Assembly: GCA_024641475.1 (NCBI GenBank)
Contig: JAHECZ010000007.1
Span: 1 to 64,000 of the forward strand
Direction of reading: 5' to 3'
Source of the DNA: Gammaproteobacteria bacterium
Lineage (GTDB): Bacteria > Pseudomonadota > Gammaproteobacteria > UBA6429 > Thiohalophilaceae
DNA: 64,000 bases
A model generated the notes under the pieces. That model did no database searches and had not been told where the DNA came from. It saw only the letters and a program-made list of their open reading frames with translations. Within the stretch, counting starts at the first letter, position 1; each line of letters starts with the position of its first letter. Positions 45,229 through 56,760 of the stretch are shown one piece after another. The position numbers and the translations under genes were made by a program.

Positions 45229-47613
45229 TTATTTCTCGGGAAAAATAAACGTAATGGGACTATCCAGATGTTCTGCGGGTTTACCCAGGTAAAACCCCTG
45301 TCCCATGTGCACACCGAGTTGTCGCAATATGTGGGCAATTTCCGCACTTTCGACAAATTCTGCCACGGTAATCATCCCCAATGCATTGGCCATTTCGGTA
45401 ATGGCGCGCACAAAGGTGCGATCCGCCTGATCATGGACCAGGTGACGCACGAAGCCGCCATCGACCTTGACGATATCCACGGGCAGGTTTTTCAGATAAT
45501 GCAGTGAGGAGAAGCCCATGCCGAAATCATCCAGTGAGAAGCGACAGCCCAGCGCTTTCAATGACGCAATGAATTCGTGAGCATGATTGAGGTTTTCCAC
45601 CGCGGCAGTTTCGGTCACTTCAAATATCAGATAAGCCGGATCGATGGAATGCAGCGTCAATTGTTCACGGATAAAGTCCAGAAAATTGCGATCGCGAAAG
45701 TGGCGTGCCGAGATATTAATGGCCATCGTGATGGCTTTGTTTTGTTGCTGCAGCTGTGCCTGTTGCGCAAGCACACCACGTACTACCCAGCGATCTATTT
45801 CATCAATCAGGCCAAATCGTTCGGCGGTATCGATAAATGCGGAAGGCAGCAGCAACGAACCGTCAGCATCAATCATCCGTAACAACACTTCATAATGCGA
45901 AAGTGTGCCATTATCCAGGAAGTAAATTGGTTGATAATGAAAAACGAACTGATTGTTCGCCAGGGCCTGGCGAATGCGATCTTCCCAACGTATCTTGGCG
46001 TGCATTTTTTCCAGCGCAGCATCCTGGTCGGTATACACATAATAACGATTGCGGCCGCGATCTTTGGCGCGATACATTGCCGTGTCTGCCTTGGCGAGCA
46101 AGTCGCTGGGTGTCATGCCATCGTCCGGGATCATGGCGATACCGATACTGGCGCTGATGTGTGTCGAGAGTTGTTTGTTGACGACGAGATTTTGTTTAGC
46201 CAGCGATTGTAACAAGTGTTCTGCCACAGCGATGGCATCAGTCAGTGTGGCGATTGGCAGGATAATGCCAAATTCATCGCCACCCAGACGTCCAAATACA
46301 TCAGTTTCGCGCAGACAGGTTGCCAGACAACGTGCGACCTCAATCAGTAGCTGATCGCCTGCCTGGTGCCCATAGGAATCATTAACATATTTAAATTGAT
46401 CCAAATCCACAAAAAGTAGTGCACAGGTCTGCTGGTAACGCCGCGCATATTCAATTTGGCGAGATACTTCGGTTTGAAATTTGTGGCGATTGACCAGTCC
46501 AGTGAGTGAATCGTGCTCTGCCAGATACACTACGCGTTGTTCGGATTGTTTGTTCTCAGTGATATCGATCATGATGCCACGAATACTATTGATGCCGGTT
46601 GGGCCGGCTTCAATCATACAGATGTGTCGCATCCAGAGCAGCTTGCCAGTATTATCGATCAGGCGGTGATCAATGCTAAAAGAGTCCTGGTGCTGGTATT
46701 GTTTGGTTAATAAATGTTGCAGCCAGTCACGATCATCCGGGTGAACCATGTGAACCAGAAACTCGATATCTTGCCATTGTGCAATGCGATATCCCAGAAT
46801 GCTTTCAGCGGCAAGATTGATATGGGTAATCCGCCCGCTTTGCGTATCCGCTTCCCATACCACGGCATTAATACCATTGAGCAACGTATTCAGACGATTT
46901 GTTTCGCGCTCTAATGCGGCATGCTCCTGTGACAAGGCTGTGCGATTATTTTCGAGGTGTTGAGCCAATTCATTGAAAGTGTTGGCAAGTTCGGCAACAT
47001 CGTCTTTACCGGGCATATGGATCCGATGGAAAAATTCTTCGCGTCGCAATGCCTGAGCGCCCTGGCCAAGCATGCGCAAGCGGCGTGTCAGCACGATGCC
47101 AACCAGAATAATTAATGTGCTGGATATAACAATGGCCGTTAACGCCAACACGGAATTTTGATAACGGGTTTTGGCGGTGATGCTATTAAGTGCACTAATA
47201 GAAAAACCAGCGCGTAGTGTACCCAAGGTCTGACCGCTGAGGATAATGGTGCGTTTGATATCGAAAACTTGATCTGTCAGCGCATCGGAATACTGCTTAT
47301 CTATCGCTGTACCGGAATCGAAATTACCGATTGTGGCCATCGGTTCGCCGTCATGATTGTAAACGACGGCATAACGCAGATAGTCTGAATCGATCAGCAA
47401 TAATGCATCTTGCAGCGTAGCGCGATCATTGTAAGCAAGCCCGGGTGTCAAGGCATACGCCAGCAAGTCCACTTCATTTTTAATATGCGCCCCAAGAATT
47501 TGGGAATGACTGGAGTTTATCAGGCGTTCACTATTCCAGATAAGCAGCGCTGAGGTGACAAGCTGAACCAGCAGGGCAATAATGATCAAACGACTGGCAA
47601 AGGTGATACGCAT
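45229..47613 (-). CDS. Membrane diguanylate cyclase/phosphodiesterase (HAMP-PAS-GGDEF-EAL)
   Basis: This 794-residue protein has a TM segment at about 7-26, a periplasmic sensor region 30-150, TM2 at 154-175, HAMP to about 225, a PAS domain about 245-350, GGDEF about 360-530 and EAL about 545-785. The GGDEF motif is intact (GRLGGDEFG). EAL residues are mostly kept: EVL in place of EAL, NISARHF, EVTET, DDFGMGFSSL, VKVDG, AEFVE and GQGFYLGKP. Both activities are possible. It is 17 bases downstream of a PhnD-like binding protein, which likely feeds its periplasmic sensor. Confidence 0.93.
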   Translation of the reverse strand: MRITFASRLIIIALLVQLVTSALLIWNSERLINSSHSQILGAHIKNEVDLLAYALTPGLAYNDRATLQDALLLIDSDYLRYAVVYNHDGEPMATIGNFDSGTAIDKQYSDALTDQVFDIKRTIILSGQTLGTLRAGFSISALNSITAKTRYQNSVLALTAIVISSTLIILVGIVLTRRLRMLGQGAQALRREEFFHRIHMPGKDDVAELANTFNELAQHLENNRTALSQEHAALERETNRLNTLLNGINAVVWEADTQSGRITHINLAAESILGYRIAQWQDIEFLVHMVHPDDRDWLQHLLTKQYQHQDSFSIDHRLIDNTGKLLWMRHICMIEAGPTGINSIRGIMIDITENKQSEQRVVYLAEHDSLTGLVNRHKFQTEVSRQIEYARRYQQTCALLFVDLDQFKYVNDSYGHQAGDQLLIEVARCLATCLRETDVFGRLGGDEFGIILPIATLTDAIAVAEHLLQSLAKQNLVVNKQLSTHISASIGIAMIPDDGMTPSDLLAKADTAMYRAKDRGRNRYYVYTDQDAALEKMHAKIRWEDRIRQALANNQFVFHYQPIYFLDNGTLSHYEVLLRMIDADGSLLLPSAFIDTAERFGLIDEIDRWVVRGVLAQQAQLQQQNKAITMAINISARHFRDRNFLDFIREQLTLHSIDPAYLIFEVTETAAVENLNHAHEFIASLKALGCRFSLDDFGMGFSSLHYLKNLPVDIVKVDGGFVRHLVHDQADRTFVRAITEMANALGMITVAEFVESAEIAHILRQLGVHMGQGFYLGKPAEHLDSPITFIFPEK

Positions 47614-47630
47614 GTGTGCTACAGGTTATG

Positions 47631-48497
47631 TTATTTGGTCAGTGTGCGCAGTTCATCGAGAAGATCTGCTGGTGGCTTCATGTAACCTGGATAGATAAGT
47701 TTTTTTAGTATGTCAGCACTTTGTTTGTCATTGGATAAAGTAACGAATGCATTTTGAATGTCATTTGTCATAATATCCGGAAGGTTGACTGACGTTAGAC
47801 AAACAACACCGGGGTAATTTTTAGTTCTGGCAATAATTCGTAACGGTTTGGCTTCTGCTACAGCCTGATTAAAAATATTATTGGATATCAAGGCGGCCTG
47901 ACTTTCTTTGCCTAACACCGATTGGTAAGCGGCATTGTGGCTATTGAAGTCCAGGTAAGTGACAGAAGCCTGGCTTAATCCATGCTTATGCAAATATTGT
48001 TTGCCGATTATTGAGATAAAGGCATCAATGGAAGGGGTCGCAATGGTTTTTCCGCGCAATTCATCAAGTTGGTGAATTGGACTGTCATTACGCACGACGA
48101 GGTAGGCGGCTAATGGGTTAGTCGGTATAACGCTTAACCGGTAATGACCGCTTTGCTCGGCGGCTACAGCGAAATGGGGAGCTGTCAGCACAATATCATA
48201 CTGTTGAGTCAGCGTGCGTTGCTCAAATGCTGCATAACTGGGAGCGGTTTCCAACAACACTTCACGTTGCAGCCGCTTACTCAGATAATCTCGCAAAGGC
48301 GCAAATCGATCAAATAAGGTGACGGGGCTGAACATCGGCAGTACACCGAATTTGAGTGGGCGATTCGCCGGTGCAGCTTTCAACTCGATTGCATTGGCGA
48401 ACGGTAACCAGCACGCCAGCAGGCACATTACGCCCGCGGTGGCTAGAAGACGTTGATGGGGTCGATGCAGACGTGTCGTTTGGATCAGTATGGTCAT
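47631..48497 (-). CDS. Periplasmic PhnD-like substrate-binding protein
   Basis: This 288-residue protein has an N-terminal signal or anchor region (hydrophobic about residues 17-35, then NAIELKAA) and the PhnD-type periplasmic binding fold: LKFGVLPMFSP, FAPLRDYLSKRL, YDIVLTAPHFAVAA, YLVVRNDSPIHQLDELRGKTIATP. Such proteins normally serve phosphonate or phosphite ABC importers, but no permease or ATPase is adjacent. Instead it pairs with the GGDEF/EAL gene, so it likely works as a ligand-binding sensory partner. The ligand is unknown. Confidence 0.87.
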   Translation of the reverse strand: MTILIQTTRLHRPHQRLLATAGVMCLLACWLPFANAIELKAAPANRPLKFGVLPMFSPVTLFDRFAPLRDYLSKRLQREVLLETAPSYAAFEQRTLTQQYDIVLTAPHFAVAAEQSGHYRLSVIPTNPLAAYLVVRNDSPIHQLDELRGKTIATPSIDAFISIIGKQYLHKHGLSQASVTYLDFNSHNAAYQSVLGKESQAALISNNIFNQAVAEAKPLRIIARTKNYPGVVCLTSVNLPDIMTNDIQNAFVTLSNDKQSADILKKLIYPGYMKPPADLLDELRTLTK

Positions 48498-48532
48498 TAT
48501 AGTTAGTATAGGCAGGATCTATTCGATCACAA

Positions 48533-49540
48533 TTATCCGGGAGCAATGTGGATCATCTGTTGTGCAGTTTCCATGGCGTATACCAGACTGCCTGGGTCCG
48601 CCTGGCCAGTTCCGGCCAGATCCAGCGCGGTGCCGTGATCGACCGAGGTTCTTACAAAGGGTAAACCCAGTGTGATATTCACTGCCTTGCCAAAACCGAC
48701 ATGTTTCAGCACGGGCAGACCCTGGTCATGATACATGGCGAGATAAGCATCGGTCGTTGGCATAATGCTGGGGATGAATGCCGTGTCTGCTGGTAATGGA
48801 CCGCGCAAATCAAAGCCGCGTAGACGCAGCTTCGCTAAAACTGGACTGATTATCTCCATTTCCTCATGACCTAAATGACCTGCCTCACCCGCATGGGGAT
48901 TCAAACCACAGACGGTAATGCGTGGTGATGCCAAACCAAAATGGGATTGAAGATCATGATGCAGTATGGTTAATACTGTTTCGAGTCGCGCTGATGTTAT
49001 GTGCTGACTGACTTGTGACAGCGGTAGATGGGTTGTGGCTAATGCGACCCGTAAGCCGGGTGTCGCCAACATCATCACCACAGTAGGGCATCCGCAAAGT
49101 TCGGCGAGATATTCGGTGTGGCCACTAAAGGAAATTCCCGCATCATTGATTATCGCTTTGTGTACCGGACCAGTAACCATTGCCTGGAATTGATCGTTCC
49201 GACATCCCGTCACGGCGTTCTGCAGGCAGTGTAATACGTAAGTTGCATTACCCGAATCCAACGTTCCGGTTTGACATGGTTTTGCTAGCGGGGTATGCCA
49301 GACATAAATATGCTGTGGCGGTAATGGCGTAATTACTTTATCCGGGATGAAATCATGTAAATGCAGCGGCAAGGCAAGTTGTTGTGCACGTTGCTGCAAC
49401 AGCGTTTTATCTGCAATGACTACCCAGGGAAAACTGCATGCTTGTTGGGCATATTGGATAACAATGTCCGGACCGATACCAGCTGGCTCACCGGGCGTAA
49501 TCGCAATGGTGTGTCTATTGGCCGAGGCGGATTTCGACAT
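48533..49540 (-). CDS. pdxA: 4-hydroxythreonine-4-phosphate dehydrogenase
   Basis: This 335-residue enzyme acts in vitamin B6 synthesis. It has TPGEPAGIGPDI, the metal-binding HTEYLAEL, LNPHAGEAGHLGHEE and MYHDQGLPVLKH. I chose ATG 49540 because it gives the family length; the open frame runs a further 56 codons into surA. It overlaps the 3' end of surA by 26 bases, so translation is coupled. Confidence 0.96.
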   Translation of the reverse strand: MSKSASANRHTIAITPGEPAGIGPDIVIQYAQQACSFPWVVIADKTLLQQRAQQLALPLHLHDFIPDKVITPLPPQHIYVWHTPLAKPCQTGTLDSGNATYVLHCLQNAVTGCRNDQFQAMVTGPVHKAIINDAGISFSGHTEYLAELCGCPTVVMMLATPGLRVALATTHLPLSQVSQHITSARLETVLTILHHDLQSHFGLASPRITVCGLNPHAGEAGHLGHEEMEIISPVLAKLRLRGFDLRGPLPADTAFIPSIMPTTDAYLAMYHDQGLPVLKHVGFGKAVNITLGLPFVRTSVDHGTALDLAGTGQADPGSLVYAMETAQQMIHIAPG

Positions 49541-50807
49541 ATGCTTCGGCGCGTAAACGGCGCAGCCAGATTTCCGTTTCTTCGGCGGTTTTGCGTTGCA
49601 GGAGCAATTGTCGCGCCTGATTGCGCAGATATTCCTTGGTGTCATCGAAATTGCGCCGCGACATGACCTGCACGATATGCCAGCCGAATCGGGTCTGGAA
49701 TGGTTCACTTATTTCACCAGGTTTGAGTTTGTTCATAACCTCCTCAAATTCCGGCACCATGGCACCCGGACTGACCCAGCTCAAGTTGCCCCCATCGGTC
49801 CCCGAAGCCGTGTCGGCCGAAGTAGCGCGCGCCAGCTGGGCAAAATCTTCACCGGCTAGAATGCGTGTCCTGACTCGTTCCAGACGTTCACGCGCCACCG
49901 AATCAGTGGTGACCTGATCGGTTTTAACCAGGATGTGCCGTGCCAGGGTTTGCTCCACAACATGGTGAGATTGCGGCAGACGTTTGTCTAATAATTTAAT
50001 AATATGAAAACCACTGGCGCTGCGTAATGGTCCAGCAAGCTGGCCGGGTTGCAAGGTGGCAACTGCATCTGCAAACAGGTTGGGTATCTGTCCTTGTTTT
50101 AGCCAGCCCAAATCACCGCCTTGCAATGCCTGGGCTGAATCAGAGCTCGTCATGGCAAGTTGCGCAAAATCCTCGCCGTGACGTAATTTTTGCAGCAAGG
50201 CATTGGCTTTAGCCTGGGCTTTATCAATTGCTTCGGCAGCCGCGCCTTCCGGTACGGCCACCAGGATATCCAATAAATGAAATTCCTGATCCTGCTTGTC
50301 GCCGCTACGGCTGAGCTGATTATCAACTTCCTGTTCAGAAACTGTGATCGTGCTATCGACTTTGGCGCGCCGTAATTGCGTAATGATGAGCTCATCGCGA
50401 ATTTGTTCGCGAAATTCGGCAAAGCTCACCCCGTCTTTCGCCAGGACTTCGCGGAATTGATCAAGAGACAGTTTGTTGTCGTGGGCAATATTGCTAATGA
50501 CACTATTCAGGTGTTCGTCATCAATACGAATTCCGCTGCGTTTGGCCAGCTGCAACTGCAATTGTTCAATCACCAGACGTTCGAGTAATTGGCGCCGCAA
50601 GATTTCATCACTTGGCAGCGTCGATGCCTTGTCACCCATTTGCTTTTTTAACAGCTTGATACGCTTGTCTAGTTCACTGGCGGTGATGACATCGTCATTC
50701 ACGATGGCGACGATGTGATCCAGCTCCGTTATATTGACGCGTGGCGCCGCCTGGAGAGGAATGTTGATTTGCAGCATGATGCCAAGAATAAACAAAAAAT
50801 AACGCAT
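49515..50807 (-). CDS. surA: Periplasmic chaperone and peptidyl-prolyl isomerase SurA
   Basis: This 430-residue periplasmic chaperone folds outer-membrane proteins. It has a signal peptide (MRYFLFILGIMLQINIPLQA), the SurA N-domain with LDHIVAIVNDDVITASEL, and two parvulin (PPIC) domains at about 170-280 and 285-385, marked by GGDLGWLKQGQIPNLF and GGNLSWVSPGAMVPEFE. I chose ATG 50807, since the upstream extension lacks a signal peptide and enters lptD. It lies 16 bases after lptD. Confidence 0.96.
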   Translation of the reverse strand: MRYFLFILGIMLQINIPLQAAPRVNITELDHIVAIVNDDVITASELDKRIKLLKKQMGDKASTLPSDEILRRQLLERLVIEQLQLQLAKRSGIRIDDEHLNSVISNIAHDNKLSLDQFREVLAKDGVSFAEFREQIRDELIITQLRRAKVDSTITVSEQEVDNQLSRSGDKQDQEFHLLDILVAVPEGAAAEAIDKAQAKANALLQKLRHGEDFAQLAMTSSDSAQALQGGDLGWLKQGQIPNLFADAVATLQPGQLAGPLRSASGFHIIKLLDKRLPQSHHVVEQTLARHILVKTDQVTTDSVARERLERVRTRILAGEDFAQLARATSADTASGTDGGNLSWVSPGAMVPEFEEVMNKLKPGEISEPFQTRFGWHIVQVMSRRNFDDTKEYLRNQARQLLLQRKTAEETEIWLRRLRAEAYVEIRLGQ

Positions 50808-50823
50808 AATGAACTTGCCTGTG

Positions 50824-53070
50824 TTAAGGGGGATAACCATAGATGCCATCTTTGAGTAAGGTTGTAATATCGCCATGTTGTCCAAAATTCGACAGGCCCT
50901 TAAGTTCCAGCGAAAGATATATGGCTTGTTCGTAAAAGGGATCATTGATGGTGCTGGTTACCGTATTAAAGCGTTCAACCCCAACCAATTTTAATGCCCA
51001 GCAACAACTGTCATATTGTACACCAAGAATATTTTCCAGTTTGTGCTTATTTTCCACGTCGTAGCGATGACTGCCGAGCAGTTGCCAGCGAGGATTCAAA
51101 CGCCAGGCCATGGAACCGCCATAGGTACGTAATTCATTCCGCTGATAGCGATAGTCCAGATTGAATATACTGTGCGACTCCGGCCGGTACTGCATACTGG
51201 CGTTGCCAATTTCAATGTGATTGTCTGATGGGCTCCATTGAATATTGCCACGGATGCGCCATTGTGCGGTTGGTGAGACCGTGATACTGCTAAACAGGCT
51301 GGAGTGTGTCTGACTGCTGGCAGTCTGGTCCGGCAATAATACCTGGCGATCATGATAGTAAAACAATTCACCAAAGGTAAGGGCGGCGTGTTCAAAGCCG
51401 GTGGTGCTGTTATACAAATGCGAACTTATTGCGGTAGCTAATTGATTGGCGTCGCCAATCCGATCACCGCCACTGAAGCGGTTTTCGGCAAACATGGTGA
51501 GATCGTTAAATGTGGTAACACCGGTATCGAAAAGCGGTAACTGTGACTGATCTTTATATGGAGCATATAAATAAAACAGACGTGGCTCAATGGTGTGAAC
51601 TAAGTGAGTTTCGCCTATTGAGATTTCACGTTCGAAGATCAACCCCGTATCAACACTATACACCGGTACAGTGACTCCAGGTGTTTTATCTACATACGGA
51701 GGAGTTAAATTATTGAGATTATAATTGATACTGTAAACAGAAAGCTTTGGGATGAAATAGCCACTGGTGCCACGCCAAGGGTAACTGATATACGGATTCA
51801 GCCGCAGTCGATCCCCGACAATCACGTTTTGATCCAAATGATCAAAACGCACCAGTTCACTATTTATGTCGTAATTAAGACTATTGTCCTTGCCAGTTAC
51901 ACGGCTACTGAACGTTAATTGTGGCAAGCGTTTATATGCCGCAGCACCAGTAATCGCCTGATAGTCCTGGGCAAGCACATCAAAGAGATAATTCGGTGCA
52001 TTATAGGTAATGCCGCCACGGCGATCCAAGTGGGTAATACTGCTGGCAGCCAAGGTGGTACTAAAGTCATTTATATATTCCGGATCACTCACGCTGGCAT
52101 AACTAACCGAAGTAGACCAGCCTGCGTCGGGACGATCCTGGTGTGTCCAGTCAATGCGTTGCCGACTTGTACCATAGATTTTGTCATTGGGTAATTTATT
52201 GACATTGAGCGTGCCATTGCTGGTTTGTCCCAGATAACGGAATTCAGATTCCAGCATCCAGCCACGCTTGGACATCAGATGCGGGTTGATGGTCATATCG
52301 TATTGTGGGTCGATATTCCAGTAAAAAGGCAGACTAAATTCGGTCCCATTGCGATCTGACGAGCTAAATCCCGGGAACAAAAATCCGGACAGGCGTTGAT
52401 CGCCAATCGGGAAACGCAAATAGGGACTGAACAGGAACGGTACACCCATAAACTGTAACGACACACTTTCTGCTGTGCCCTGGTGTGTCTCGTTGTCCAG
52501 CGTGATGGCATGGGCCGATAGTAACCAGTCTTCCTGGCCGCGCGGGCAGGTGGTATAGCTGGCGTTGTCCATGCGCAATCTATTTTTTCCTTCAAGCTCA
52601 ATCAGCGCTGCATCTCCACGTTGCGCCTTGGTACTGCCGGTATACTGGGCCTGTTTGATATGGCCGGTATTGGCATTGAGGTTGAAACTGGCGTCATTGC
52701 CTTCAAAACGCCAATTTATGTCTTTGTAAATAATGTGGCCTGTGGCATCAAACAGCTCGCTGTCCCGATCATACCGCACCTGATCGGCTTGCAGAAATTT
52801 GTTGCCCTGCTGGATATGGACATCGCCGCTGAATGTGGTGACACGATCATTTTCAATCTGTGCCTGATCCGAACTGACTTGTACGCGTGTGTCAGTGCTA
52901 TTGTCCTTGGTAAGCGGGGCGTTGATAAAGTCGGCCGGGCAAAGTTGTGCAGCGGCGTCGCCTGCGGGTGCAGCCGCATAGGTCGCTCGGGTTGCCAACC
53001 CACAACACAGGTATAACGCAATAGCGAAGGAAAATAACGTTGAACAGCGCAAAATATCACGACCCCGCAC
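50824..53070 (-). CDS. lptD: LPS-assembly protein LptD
   Basis: This 748-residue outer-membrane protein inserts LPS into the outer leaflet with LptE. It has a signal peptide, an N-terminal OstA/LptA-like domain (VSSDQAQIENDRVTTFSGDVHI), then a large beta-barrel. The four cysteines used for the conserved disulfides are visible: C44 (AQLCPAD), one in YTTCPRGQ and the CC pair in YDSCCWALKL. It uses a GTG start at 53070. It heads surA-pdxA. Confidence 0.95.
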   Translation of the reverse strand: MRGRDILRCSTLFSFAIALYLCCGLATRATYAAAPAGDAAAQLCPADFINAPLTKDNSTDTRVQVSSDQAQIENDRVTTFSGDVHIQQGNKFLQADQVRYDRDSELFDATGHIIYKDINWRFEGNDASFNLNANTGHIKQAQYTGSTKAQRGDAALIELEGKNRLRMDNASYTTCPRGQEDWLLSAHAITLDNETHQGTAESVSLQFMGVPFLFSPYLRFPIGDQRLSGFLFPGFSSSDRNGTEFSLPFYWNIDPQYDMTINPHLMSKRGWMLESEFRYLGQTSNGTLNVNKLPNDKIYGTSRQRIDWTHQDRPDAGWSTSVSYASVSDPEYINDFSTTLAASSITHLDRRGGITYNAPNYLFDVLAQDYQAITGAAAYKRLPQLTFSSRVTGKDNSLNYDINSELVRFDHLDQNVIVGDRLRLNPYISYPWRGTSGYFIPKLSVYSINYNLNNLTPPYVDKTPGVTVPVYSVDTGLIFEREISIGETHLVHTIEPRLFYLYAPYKDQSQLPLFDTGVTTFNDLTMFAENRFSGGDRIGDANQLATAISSHLYNSTTGFEHAALTFGELFYYHDRQVLLPDQTASSQTHSSLFSSITVSPTAQWRIRGNIQWSPSDNHIEIGNASMQYRPESHSIFNLDYRYQRNELRTYGGSMAWRLNPRWQLLGSHRYDVENKHKLENILGVQYDSCCWALKLVGVERFNTVTSTINDPFYEQAIYLSLELKGLSNFGQHGDITTLLKDGIYGYPP

Positions 53071-53122
53071 AAAAGATTAGCCATTATACGGACTGCACCA
53101 GGACAAGGCGAATCAGCCAGAT

Positions 53123-53848
53123 TTAGCGGTACAGCAGATGCAGCGGGTACAAGATTCCCAGAAAAAGGGGTTGATGTAACATATATATAAGGAGCGAATG
53201 GCGCCCCAGCCAGCGCAGGCGTTGAGCAAACCAGCCATTACCCTGCCAGGTTTGCAGCTGTGGTAGCCAGCCTTGCTTCACGGTCAAATACATCATGCTA
53301 CTGCCAAACAATACCACGCCAAACCAGGGTAAGAGTGGCACATAATCTTCGGTTGCGGGTTTTTGCGTCATCAAGCCTACCCAGTGCAGTCCGGACTGAT
53401 CAAACAGGGTGAAGTGGAACTGGTTACCAATGAAAATAGCGCTGAGCGCGACAATCAGGCCGATGATGGGGTAGCGAACAAACCAGATGCCGAGCAAGCT
53501 GGCAAGGGTAATGAAATGCAGGATACCAAAACTTATCCAACGCTCACCGGCAAAAAAGAAACTGCTGATGCTCACCAGCGCGGCGCAACCACCAAGCTGG
53601 ATGAGACGGCGGCGTAAGGCTGGCCATTGAATTTCAGCTTGGTGCGCGAGATACATACTCATGCCCATGACACTCAGAAAGCACGTTACGATCAGCGTGC
53701 GATAATTCAACCAAAACGGATCAGTATAAAAATTCCAGTGCGCGAAGCCATAGGCGACCAGATCGTAGCTGAAATGAAAGCTGAACATCATGATGATGGC
53801 CAGCCCACGCAGGGCATCGAGCAGTGGCAAGCGTTGTGTGGCGGGCAT
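53123..53848 (-). CDS. DUF1624 membrane acyltransferase-like protein
   Basis: This 241-residue inner-membrane protein begins RLPLLDALRGLAIIMMFSFH, the start of the DUF1624/heparan-alpha-glucosaminide acetyltransferase-like family, with about seven hydrophobic segments and the family C-terminus SLLIYMLHQPLF. It probably moves an acyl group, but the substrate is unknown. I chose ATG 53848; upstream codons overlap the divergent amgK. It sits between lptD and the amgK promoter. Confidence 0.87.
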   Translation of the reverse strand: MPATQRLPLLDALRGLAIIMMFSFHFSYDLVAYGFAHWNFYTDPFWLNYRTLIVTCFLSVMGMSMYLAHQAEIQWPALRRRLIQLGGCAALVSISSFFFAGERWISFGILHFITLASLLGIWFVRYPIIGLIVALSAIFIGNQFHFTLFDQSGLHWVGLMTQKPATEDYVPLLPWFGVVLFGSSMMYLTVKQGWLPQLQTWQGNGWFAQRLRWLGRHSLLIYMLHQPLFLGILYPLHLLYR

Positions 53849-53924
53849 CGTTCCCTTCCGTTGGTATTTTGGGTATTCTGGCGCGCACCCTATGAATAGG
53901 CAAGTTATCAGGCGGAGGTTGGTG

Positions 53925-55621
<1,697 letters not shown>

Positions 55622-55700
55622 CGAGGTGGAGAACAAATATAAAGTGTTTGAACTCCTTGAAATGGTTGCAGTTTTTTAGCGGGTGGCTATAGTAATACTC

Positions 55701-56741
55701 ATGCGTCGTAGTAGCTTAGCGGTTTTATTATGGATAGGTTGTGGCGTGGCCATGGTGCCGGCGGCGACGCTTGAGGAATTGGAGCTACGCGTCCAACGTG
55801 GTGATAATAATGTGATGGCCGAGCTCAATACATTATTGCAGCAGGATCCGCACAACTATGCCGCGCAATTTCTTCAGGCGCGGTTGTTGAGCCAACAGGG
55901 CAAACTTGATGGTGCCAGCAAAATATATCGGCAGTTGATCCAGCAACAACCCAAGCAACCCGAAGCGTATAATAATCTGGCCAGTATTCTGGTACGTCAG
56001 GGTGATCTTGGCGCAGCCCAACAATTACTCGAACAAGCGCTGAATAGCAATCCCAGTTATGCCGCGGTTTATCGCAACCTCAGTGCAATCTATGTGGAAC
56101 AGGCACGCACATCCTATGGCAAAGCCTTACGCCTGGAACAAAATTCAACATCGCTGACATTGTCCGAGTTGCAACAACCGATTGTTAGTCAGACAAGCAA
56201 GCCGCTCACGACGGTAGCGGTTATCGAACCCGTGAAACAGCCGGATACAACTGCGGCAATTGCCGTTGTGAAACCGGCAAGCAACCCGGTCACGGTCGCG
56301 GTAGTGCAACCCACTGCGGCTACACCACCAGCGCCAGTGGCCAGTTCACCCCAACCGGTAGTGCATGTTGCGGTCAAACCCAAAGCAGAGATCGATCAAC
56401 AGCAATTGATCACGACATTAGAAGGATGGGCAGCGGCCTGGTCGGGCAAGGCACCGGATTTGTATTTATCTTTTTATGACAAGACATTTAGCCCCCCTGG
56501 AACAGTGCGGACTAACTGGGAAGCACAGCGGCGTGAACGGATTACCGAACCACAGTGGATTAAAGTGTCATTAAGTGATTTTAATGTTAAACCCATGCAG
56601 GCAAAACGTGCCCGTGTGCGTTTTGTGCAGGAATACCAATCTGATGGTTATCGCGATCGCATCCGCAAGGAAGTTGTGCTGCAGAATACCGTGGATGGCT
56701 GGCGAATCGTCGCCGAACGTAAAATTGCCGCCTTACACTGA
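55701..56741 (+). CDS. TPR protein with C-terminal Cds6-like domain
   Basis: This 346-residue exported protein has an N-terminal hydrophobic signal segment (SSLAVLLWIGCGVAMVPAA), then three or so TPR units (FLQARLLSQQGKLDGASKIY, EAYNNLASILVRQGDLGAA, AVYRNLSAIYVEQARTSYGK). A Pro/Val/Thr-rich linker follows, and then a SnoaL-like domain with LITTLEGWAAAWSG, YLSFYD and RFVQEYQSDGY. The last domain matches the Cds6 family found in L,D-transpeptidase partners. The next gene, an L,D-transpeptidase, shares the same C-terminal domain. Probable periplasmic wall-enzyme partner. Confidence 0.8.
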   Translation: MRRSSLAVLLWIGCGVAMVPAATLEELELRVQRGDNNVMAELNTLLQQDPHNYAAQFLQARLLSQQGKLDGASKIYRQLIQQQPKQPEAYNNLASILVRQGDLGAAQQLLEQALNSNPSYAAVYRNLSAIYVEQARTSYGKALRLEQNSTSLTLSELQQPIVSQTSKPLTTVAVIEPVKQPDTTAAIAVVKPASNPVTVAVVQPTAATPPAPVASSPQPVVHVAVKPKAEIDQQQLITTLEGWAAAWSGKAPDLYLSFYDKTFSPPGTVRTNWEAQRRERITEPQWIKVSLSDFNVKPMQAKRARVRFVQEYQSDGYRDRIRKEVVLQNTVDGWRIVAERKIAALH

Positions 56742-56760
56742 GTCATCACAGGAATAAATA

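Noticed and set aside
47631-48497. PhnD as part of a phosphonate ABC importer
   Set aside because: No PhnC or PhnE-type gene is adjacent; the immediate partner is a GGDEF/EAL gene.
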